Below are positions 56,744 to 64,000 of a stretch of DNA of 64,000 nucleotides, in pieces. Below the pieces are notes generated by a model. That model had not been told where the DNA came from, did no database searches, and saw only the letters and a program-made list of their open reading frames with translations. The position numbers and the translations under genes are program-made. The stretch is from Triatoma infestans (Eukaryota > Arthropoda > Insecta > Hemiptera > Reduviidae). Location of the stretch: assembly GCA_011037195.1 (NCBI GenBank), contig JAAEAF010002690.1, positions 62,001-126,000 of the forward strand, read 5' to 3'. Every line of letters begins with the position of its first letter. The stretch's first letter is position 1.

Positions 56744-56985
56744 TTGGTCTAGTGGCTAGCGCACTCGCCTTTCGTGCGAGAATCAGGGTTCGATTCCCGT
56801 GAGGGCAAAGTTGATGTTGACCCAGCATCATGATAAAAAGTGGGAAGCTACAGTTAGTAGCGCCCTAGATAGCGAAGGCCGGAACTAAATGGCGTGGGAA
56901 CTGCGGCGTGCTTACCACACGCCCCCCTATTCAAACGCCGTCTGGCTATCCTTGGTCCTTCATGGGCTGTTGCGCCATGAGGTAG
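56744..56985 (+). mobile_element. SINE Z with intact tRNA-Glu-like head
   Basis: The head folds as a tRNA. Acceptor CCTCACG (from about 56737) pairs with CGTGAGG (ending near 56805). The anticodon stem CTCGC/GCGAG encloses the loop CTTTCGT with anticodon TTC (Glu). The T arm has GGGTTCGATTCCC. The A box is in GTTGGTCTAGTGGCTAGCGC. The SINE body follows (AAAGTTGATGTTGACCCAGC ... CCTTCATGGGCTGTTGCGCC), shared with 46188-46445, so this is a SINE rather than a stand-alone tRNA gene. Confidence 0.85.
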
Positions 56986-58379
56986 GTATAATATTAATTA
57001 GAAATAGATAATTAATGTATGATGAAATTATGTTTAAAAATTATAAAATTTAAAAAAAAATGGCATGCCTTATTATTTCTGTTGTAAAGTGTGTTATGCA
57101 ATTTTTTTTTCTTGTTAATAATTTTGAAATAAATTAATATAATGTATAAGAAGTGATAAGTGGAACAATTTCAACATGTAAATTAAACTAGCTATTAACT
57201 CTATATTTCAGTGTTGAAATATTTATGTTTTAATAGAAAGATAAGTACAATAAAGACAATTTAATTTTGTACTACTACTTCACGCGTTTCTCCTCCGAGG
57301 GGATGCGCGGCACTTTTGGATCTATCAATTTTCATTTTGAAGATAGCTTTCCATAAGTGTGACCTTGGGCAGGTTATAGGCACTTCTTTAAGTTTTTCCA
57401 CAAACAGTGCAGCAACAGTTATCTGTTGTAAAGCAATCTCCACTAACTTATCTAACTAGCCAGTACATTTACTGGCTAGTTTGGCAATTATGGTAATATG
57501 GATATGGAATGCGTGTATGAATCGCTCAATAGGTACTTGATTGTGTGTTTTAAGGATGCAAAGAAAAATATTAGGTAAAGCGATAGTGAATTCGCATCCT
57601 AATAGATTTTACAACTTACTTAGGTTAACCAATCCAAAGGCAACAGCGAGCTCACCAATGATTATAAAACTAACTTTTCAGACGTTTACAAGGCAAAAAA
57701 ACAAACATAGCCCTCTTTGCAGTGGATTTGGCCCATCTACATATCTACAATCATACATCTCCAAATATCTCAAATATTTCATCTTTGTGGCTCTCATGAT
57801 TTCTTTGGCAGAAATGCTTTTCAAACGAAGCTATTACTTCTTTTTCATTCAATCAAGCTCTCTCTAACTCTAGAAACACAGAACCGAATTTCAGAATGGT
57901 TTTGGCTATATTAAAATGCAGCCTGGTTTCACACTACTTGGATCAGGTGGATCTCACTCATGCTCTTACAACCAATCGCCCGTTATACAAAGCACACAAC
58001 ATCCATTGGACGAATTTCTGGAGTAAAAAGTCTAGTCTAAGTAACAGAAGATCTCTCTGAGGAATTTAATCTTTTTTTTTATTCTAATTACAATAAGCGT
58101 GTGATCATCCTCATTTATCTTAGCTAAACTAAATTTAAAAATGAAAGCATGTCGTTCTTTCATCTCAGACTTTAGTTTGAAAAACTTGTAAAGTTTGAAA
58201 ACTTTACTAAATAAAAAAAATTATCTCAAAATATTTTTATCTAAAACTGATTTTTTTTCTTTAATGTAAAAGTGATCTCCTAGTTCAGATGAGAAAATTT
58301 TTCAACAATCATTTAAACTTTCTAGTCGTTTCTCACAAAAAAAAGAAGCTATGAAGCAGTCTTAAACATTAATTGTTGT
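56986..58379. other. Non-coding stretch
   Basis: 57454-57481 is a perfect 12-bp hairpin (see findings). 57261-57443 is open on minus for 60 codons (VEIALQQITVAALFVEKLKE) and less AT-rich, but I do not recognise it and see no splice context. The rest is AT-rich. Confidence 0.35.
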
Positions 58380-58386
58380 GGTTACA

Positions 58387-58560
58387 CAGACTTGCACAGA
58401 GCAAAATCAATTTTTACACTCTTATTAATTTTGTGTATAAAATGATTTTGCTCTGTGCAAGTCTGTATTACCGTGGTATCGATTGTTTTATCGAAAGTCC
58501 GAAACCGGTCGATGACCACAAACTGAATCAGGCTATCATGGAAACTATTTCTGATAGTTA
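58387..58560 (+). mobile_element. Family D partial copy with 23-bp inverted repeat
   Basis: CAGACTTGCACAGAGCAAAA starts a 23-bp segment (58387-58409) perfectly inverted at 58443-58465. Further right is the family D end: GAAACCGGTC at 58501-58510, GATGACCACAAA, CAGGCTATCATGGAAA. The CTGATGA half of the core is missing. Confidence 0.7.
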
Positions 58561-58949
58561 ACCATGGAGGAGAACGATGGAACCGTGCCTTACAGTTTAA
58601 ATTTATAATCTCTGTTTACCTTACCAATGTCTCTTATAATACTCTTCCTAAGAAAGAAAATGAATAATACCGCCGTTTTTACAATTTCTTCTAGGGGGGA
58701 CCATTTTACTTTTTTACATTTAAATGCAAGGTTTTGTCCCATTTGGAGTTCAAAACAAAATTACTATAATTTTTGTTTTGTAATCCTGAGATGTGAAAAT
58801 TACTAAATGGGATTTCTTTAAGGTAAAATGTTGAATAAAAGACGCCATGGAGTGTGGAAAAAAAAAAACCTCAATCTATTAATTGCAAATAAATAAATTA
58901 CAAACTCAAAAGAATAAAAATATTAAAAAATTATTGGGAAATAACTCAC
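58561..58949. other. AT-rich spacer
   Basis: Nothing recognisable; it would be intron downstream of the exon at 58950-59005. Confidence 0.35.
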
Positions 58950-59005
58950 CGTTTCCTGTGAAGAATCTGGCTCCTTCATTCCATGGCTACCTCTTCCGCC
59001 TCCAC
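58950..59005 (-). CDS. Candidate internal exon of a host gene
   Basis: On the minus strand the sequence reads TTTCTTATGTTTTAG, then 56 nt, then GTGAGT. Both splice sites fit consensus with a pyrimidine-rich acceptor. Of the three frames two hit stops; the open one takes two leading bases and then GGGRGSHGMKEPDSSQET, ending in phase 0. The exon is much richer in G+C than its surroundings, as expected for coding sequence in this genome. I do not recognise the protein. Neighbouring exons were not found in the window. Confidence 0.5.
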
Positions 59006-59139
59006 CTAAAACATAAGAAAATTGAATGAATTAACTTAAAAATTACAATTAGTTTAATAATTTACATTAAAAAAAAAAATCATTAAAATTTTATAGCATA
59101 TAATTCAAAGAATAGGGTATTTTATTGTTATGGTTGAAG
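59006..59139. other. AT-rich spacer
   Basis: Intron-like sequence upstream of the exon on the minus strand. Confidence 0.35.
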
Positions 59140-59300
59140 CGTCATAGATATTTTCCGTGATAGCCTGCTTCATTTTGTGGTCATCGACTGGGTTTCGGGC
59201 GTTCGCCCAGTATCAAGATGTTTTTGTCAAAACAGTGCGATAACATCGACTTTCCCAGAGCAAAATCAGTTTATACACTCTTTCAGTGTAACTACCGCTA
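59140..59300 (-). mobile_element. Family D arm
   Basis: Minus reading: GATTTTGCTCTG, the hairpin GGGCGAACGCCC, GAAACCCAGTCGATGACC, AATGAAGCAGGCTATCACGG. The core is damaged (CTTGATA at 59217-59211 in place of CTGATGA). Confidence 0.65.
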
Positions 59301-59398
59301 CAAGCGTTATTGGGGCTGAAGGTACTGCCACACTAATTACACTCAGGTATAACTGGTAACTATTATAACCTTATTTTATGGCAAGCCCAACTAAACTT

Positions 59399-59634
59399 CT
59401 TTTTTTTAAGGCGTGTCAACATCTATGGTCATTGGCGCCCGGAGCCTTCTCAGTGCACTGCTGGCCTCCAGACAGTGTTCTCTCGTTACGGACAACACTG
59501 TCCATCACCGGACAGTGAGCTGTAGAGGCTCCCAGGAAAAAAAAAATCTAACGGTAGCACAGCTGGACTCGAACCCGGGTGTTCCGCGTGGGAATCCAGT
59601 ACGCTAACCACTTAGCTATTCCCTTCCCTACTTG
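59399..59634 (-). mobile_element. SINE A, copy 4
   Basis: On minus: GGGAAGGGAATAGCTAAGTGG, GGGTTCGAGTCC, CTGGGAGCCTCTACAGCTC, GACAGTGTTGTCCGTAACG, GCGCCAATGACCATAGATG, CGCCTTAAAAAAA. Confidence 0.85.
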
Positions 59635-59639
59635 TAATT

Positions 59640-59860
59640 TCAAATAAAGAGTGACAAAAAAAAGTTTATTATACGACTCTATCATCTAAATAATATACAT
59701 CAGAACTAAATACTTTGCAAAAATTACTTGAAGAAATCAGTGATATTTTCCGTGATAGCCGGCGACCGGGTTTAGGGCGTTCGCCCATCATCAGGATGTT
59801 TTTTGCCAAACAGTATGTTAACATAGACTTGCACAGAGCAAATTTATATTTTAGATGTTA
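59640..59860 (-). mobile_element. Family D arm with tail
   Basis: It shares the tail with 28900-29035 (AATAAACTTTTTTTTTGTCAC on minus, GATGATAGAGTCGTATAATA). The core CTGATGA (59794-59788) and GGGC/GCCC stem are intact, but GAAA reads TAAA and stem III has an extra C. Confidence 0.65.
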
Positions 59861-60080
59861 GTATAAAAATTTAATGACACAATTTTTAGAACTTTGTCAA
59901 TGTGATTATTCAGAAGTACAAGATGTGATTGGCAGACAAACGGGATCGATATGTTACAGATATGATATTTTAACATTGATTTTTACCAAAAATAAATGGC
60001 GGAAAGTTCTTCCTTCAAGCCACAACAGGGTTTGTTCTACAGGCTGTTTGCATTGGTTTGTTGTAACAGTTTTTTTTTTT

Positions 60081-60309
60081 CTAATTTAAGGTGCGTCAAC
60101 ATCTGTGGTCACTGGCGCCCGGAGCCTTCTCAGTGCACTGCCGGCCTCCGCACAGTGTTCTCTCGTTACAGACAACACAGTCCATCACCGGACAGTGAAC
60201 TGTGGAGGCTCCTAGGAAGAAAAAATCTAAGGGTAGCACAGCTGGACTCGAACCCGAGTCCTCCGCGTGGGAGTCCAGAACGCTAACCACTTAGCTATTC
60301 CCTTCCCTC
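60081..60309 (-). mobile_element. SINE A, copy 5
   Basis: The same order as copy 4 and closely similar to it; the B-box region reads GGGTTCGAGTCC with one change. Together with copy 4 and the two family D arms it gives an alternating arrangement. Confidence 0.85.
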
Positions 60310-61383
60310 AACTAACGTTTGTAATCATTATAATTTTCAACAACTTTTTCCCATTAAATTGTAAACTTGTATGAGTGTTTCACATCAGATTTTTTTACTT
60401 CATAAAAAAAATATTAAAATTAAAAAAAAAAAAATTTTAAGTTATATTGATTTATTTCTGAAACCTAGACCACAAACCCAAACTGCATGAACCTTCTGGG
60501 TCAAAGGTTTCAGCATTTGTTTAAGAATGATGCTTAGACGGCTGCAATTAAGACTGTGGATCGTCCAATAGCATTGCAAAGACAGTTCAGGTTAGGATTA
60601 ATTCATTTCTCTACATATTTTTCAAACATTTTCATTGGATAATTAAGTTTACAAACATAAAAATAGCATTAATTACATGTAATTGCTAAAATTGCTGGAA
60701 TAGATCAAAGAACTGCCGCATCATGCACGCACAAAACAACAAATATATTATCTATGGACAGAAATAATAGCAAACAAAACATATTGCTGCAGCATTATTT
60801 TGTCATTAAAGCAATCATTATTATAAAACTCATCAAATATTTTAATTTAAAATTCGTATTAAACCTATTATAGAAAATAAAGCTACGTGATTATGCAACA
60901 ACAAATTTAAAAAAAAAAAAAATTAAAAAAAAAAATGTGCATTTATTTTGTAAAGAAGATTAAAAAGAAGAGCAGAACATGGCCACAAAGTTTACAACAG
61001 CACGTAGTTAAGACTATTGTAAAAGATGTCATGCTAATTAGATAAGAATAATTATGCTGGCAAGGCAACTAAACTAATGACAACATTTATTGCTCTCTGT
61101 TATTGCCCTGCAGTGTTTTTATTATTTCTTCTTTATTTCTTTTTATTTATTTTTAGAGTTCATTTTTTTTTTTCAAACCAGCATATTCTGAAATAACTGG
61201 ATTTTAAAACGAAGTCAAAACTTTTTTTTTTTTAATTATTTAGTTTAGAGGGTTTCTCATTCTGTTCTACACTTATTAAAAACATTATTTAGATAGGATA
61301 AGCTTTATTAACAAATATATATACATGTTATATATAATAAGCATATATAAGTACATGAATGAACACTTACATTATACCCTTCT
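60310..61383. other. AT-rich stretch
   Basis: Many A- and T-runs (60421-60434, 60909-60934, 61225-61233). No supported feature. Confidence 0.4.
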
Positions 61384-61393
61384 TAGAAATTGG

Positions 61394-62220
61394 TTATTTC
61401 GGGATGTTTACGATAAAGCTAAGGAAATTATAAGCAGGGAAAATCAGGGGAAAACCTGCAGCTTGAGGTAAATATTGTAAAAGAATATGCTTTAATCTTT
61501 TGTGTCTGTAATAAATGGCAAGGTCATACATATTATTATAACGAAACTCTACGGCTATTCCGCGGTAGAGTGGATTGGGATGACAGCGAGGAGGTGTTTG
61601 AGCAGACGTTTTTGGATGAAGGAATCCACTGGAATTATGGAAGATTTTCTGTGGTTTAGTGGGACAAAGTGAATCAGCCGCAAGACACAAAAATTTGAAT
61701 TTGACTTTGTAAAGAAGAAGTTTGTATTGTTTAGTCATTTTTGAGCCGCGTAAGGTAACGAGAAAAGTTGTCTTATAATCATTTTTCAAGAATTCATGTG
61801 GGGCAACAAGTTTAACTTGTTGTCTAGAGTTATTCCGAGGTACTTGCCGTTGTTAGTCCAAGGGATCAAAGTATTGTTGAGTTTAATTTGTCTGTTGATT
61901 GTAGGTCTACGTTTTAGTAAACAGTATGGCATTTGTTTTGCCATGATTTATTTTCATCTTCCATTTAGTATAGTATTTTGTCAATTTGTCTATTGCAGCT
62001 ATAAGTTTGTCAGTAATACTGTCTATTTCCTATGATGGTGCATACAAAGCCACAGATTCCGCGTGTAGAGCAACGTTAATATAAGGAGGTTTTGTAAGAG
62101 GATTTATATACGTGATGAAAAGATGGGACCTGGAGTAGAAGCTAGAGGAATGCCTGCTGCTATTAGGTAGGAGATAAAGGAGGCCTTGTTTTGCTGGATC
62201 AAGAAATATCAGTGAGACAA
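61394..62220 (-). pseudogene. Jockey-type LINE reverse transcriptase remnant
   Basis: Minus reading from about 62170 shows GIPLASTPGPIFSS in one frame (the motif B region, normally GxPQGSxLGPxLF). NVALHAESVALYAPS stands where LYADDTALYA is expected, so the catalytic DD is lost. DKLIAAIDKLTKYYTKWKMK and INHGKTNAILFTK follow, and in another frame PWTNNGKYLGITLDNKL-like sequence. SKMTKQYKLLLYKV and CHPNPLYRGI occur further on. Several frame changes and stops are present. This is a dead, old copy. Confidence 0.7.
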
Positions 62221-62599
62221 TTTTTATTCTTCTAACAAACCAACTTTATACAAACGGCGATGTCAATGTATACAAGAAATATCTGAACATTCCAGTGAAA
62301 TAATTTTGCAGCATCAAATCAAGTCATATAATCGACCACACAATCAATTAAGCAAATATTTTATTTTTCTTCGAAAATTCAAATATCTATGCTCATTCTT
62401 CCTTCTAGTTGCAAATTATTCTGTATTAATTGAAATATGACAAAATTTATTTTGGAAATCTCCTCAAAAATCCTCAACAAAGATGGATAAACATAACTTA
62501 TGAAACATGATCCAAATTCGAAGCCCTTAGTATATACTACGGGCTACTTTAAAACGTTTCAAAAATCGAAAACTCGCAGGAACCCAAACTGATATTCTT
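62221..62599. other. AT-rich spacer
   Basis: Nothing recognisable. Confidence 0.4.
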
Positions 62600-62830
62600 G
62601 AGCTACCTTTATGCCGTACGACATAAGGAAAAGGACACAAGATTTTTGGTCAAAATCCGCCAACCGGAAATGCGATTTTACCAAATTTTGTTCCAGAAAA
62701 TAATTCCAACCATGACCTTTAAACTCTGAATACTAATTACATATAAATGGAACTACAACCTTTATTTGCATCACTTTTGTAGGGAAAAAATAATTCTTGG
62801 GATTCTGGAAAATGGTGTGAGCACTGGCTG
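62600..62830 (-). repeat. Family E fragment
   Basis: Reverse-orientation landmarks: GATTTTTGGTCAAAATCCGC, CAACCGGAAATGCG, and TTGCATCACTTTTGTAGG. Confidence 0.5.
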
Positions 62831-62984
62831 CACTTTAATGTGCCGTTACAAAATACCGTTCGGTTTTTCAATTTCCTGTATATAACACAATAGACAATTA
62901 TTTAATTATTTATTTATTTTTTTAAACTTATCGTGATTTTTTCAAAAACAAGCTATAGACCACACATTATATAATAACTTTAAT

Positions 62985-63315
62985 AGGTTTTACAAGGAGA
63001 GAAATGAGTGAGAATAGGCTTTTGAGGAATAAGTTAGAATGAATGCTGAATACTGTATAATATGATAGAGACACAAAACTGCCAGGAATTTACATGTAAA
63101 TAGAAATTAGATAGCGAGATAATTAGATGAGTAAAGAGAAAGGTAATAAGTAGCTGGTTGCTGACGCGTTGTAACTGCTGTATAAACTGTTCTAAAACAC
63201 GGTCCTCTGTAGGGCTAGCGCAGCTGCATATATAGAGAGTCTCCCAGTAGTCTGGCCTAAGTAGCGAGTGAGATTCTCAATTTTGTCTCTCTCTCTCTGC
63301 TTTGGATCCCTTTAC
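62985..63315 (+). repeat. LTR-like block related to 19812-20130
   Basis: Segments in the same order as the other copy: GAGAGAAATGAGTGAG, CTGTATAATATGA, TAGCGAGATAATTAGA, GTTGCTGACGCGTTG, GTAACTGCTGTATAAACTG, CCAGTAGTCTGGCCTAAG. A CT run follows at 63285-63298. It could be a solo LTR; no ends were fixed. Confidence 0.35.
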
Positions 63316-64000
63316 ATAACTTTACATCATATAAATTGAGTCACCCTTGATTCTACAATGACAAATTTGTACAAATTGTTCTTCAGTAAATATTTAATAA
63401 CAGTTCCGATTTTTAAGAAAATATAACAATAACAATTGTGAGAATTTTAGTAGAACTTGTAAATAATTAATTTTATTATCTATTTCCTTATCTAAATGAA
63501 GTGACAAATATTTATTATTTTGCCCAATTTTTATTTCAAACAATTGACTGGCTGAATATTTTTATTATATATATAAATACATATACAATAACCGTTCAAA
63601 TCCAATCAAAAATCAACCCAACTCAAACAATGTCGCAAATTCTCATATATAAACAGAAGAATGAATGAATGCTGCTTACAACAAACTGAATATTTGATAT
63701 AAAAAAAAAAAAAACTAAAACTGAACAAAAAAAATTGTAGGAGGATTCAATCAGGCATTAAATTTCCAAGTTTGTTCAGCACACAACAATGATTGAAATC
63801 ATTGGCTTAATAACTGATTGGAGGGAATGTTTATTTTTATTTTCCTTACTTATATAAAGAATCTTCTTAAATTAATAATTCAAACATTAATATTTATTTT
63901 ATCTAATGAATCGTTAAATTAATTATCGACAAGTGAAAAATCGTAAGAATTTTTTCTTTCTTAAGGCAGTTATTAATGTATTTTTAATCAAATATAACTC
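63316..64000. other. AT-rich non-coding end of window
   Basis: No supported feature. Confidence 0.4.

Noticed and set aside
56737..56808. Stand-alone tRNA-Glu gene
   Set aside because: It folds well, but the sequence continues into a body shared with another copy, so it is a SINE head.
57261..57443. 60-codon minus-strand ORF next to a hairpin
   Set aside because: Host-like composition but unrecognised, and no ATG, splice sites or neighbours to support it.

Overview
The window looks like AT-rich, gene-poor nuclear DNA of an arthropod, most likely an insect. I base this on composition, the absence of long host ORFs, and the mix of transposons: Ty3/Gypsy, BEL/Pao, Jockey-type and other LINEs, a Tc1/mariner remnant and tRNA-headed SINEs. 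The species cannot be named from the sequence. Nothing bacterial or viral in layout is visible, and there is no operon or CRISPR array.

Host genes are barely represented. Two candidate exons stand out, both on the minus strand: a first coding exon at 7497-7592 (ATG, 32 codons, consensus splice donor) and a 56-nt internal exon at 58950-59005 with good splice sites on both sides and one open frame. They need not belong to the same gene. Most of the rest reads as intron or intergenic DNA filled with transposon debris.

Layout: 850-1810 holds GC-rich retroelement pieces, including the 3' end of a LINE with its poly(A) tail. 2262-2535 is a foldback element. 10045-16523 is a broken 4.9-kb LINE on the minus strand between two direct copies of a 0.8-kb sequence. 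22320-24270 holds a LINE fragment, a SINE and a BEL/Pao fragment. 28149-28890 has a pair of inverted ribozyme-like arms. 30430-32033 has tandem copies of a dispersed repeat (family E). 33460-38027 is a Ty3/Gypsy element with matching 4-bp target duplications, missing the rest of its 5' LTR, gag and protease, and frameshifted in RNase H. 38275-39170 is a nest of three elements. 43740-44720 is a decayed Tc1/mariner transposase. 46188 and 56744 are tRNA-Glu-like SINEs. 53356 and 61394-62220 are Jockey-type LINE remnants. 58380-60310 alternates foldback arms with SINEs.

The most interesting signal is a recurring module found in at least three unrelated-looking repeat families (here B, C, D; possibly F). 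It consists of CTGANGA, one extra base, a short perfect hairpin, GAAA, then a tiny self-complementary stem ending in GTC. This is the order of the hammerhead ribozyme core with a minimal stem III, as known for small hammerheads linked to Penelope-like retroelements and retrozymes. Between families the stem II sequence changes while pairing is kept; within family D the stem I pairing is kept despite a base change. The elements are mostly arranged as inverted pairs, and one 172-bp unit has a 13-bp target duplication. The second notable signal is the 0.8-kb duplication flanking the LINE exactly at its two ends, far longer than a normal target-site duplication.
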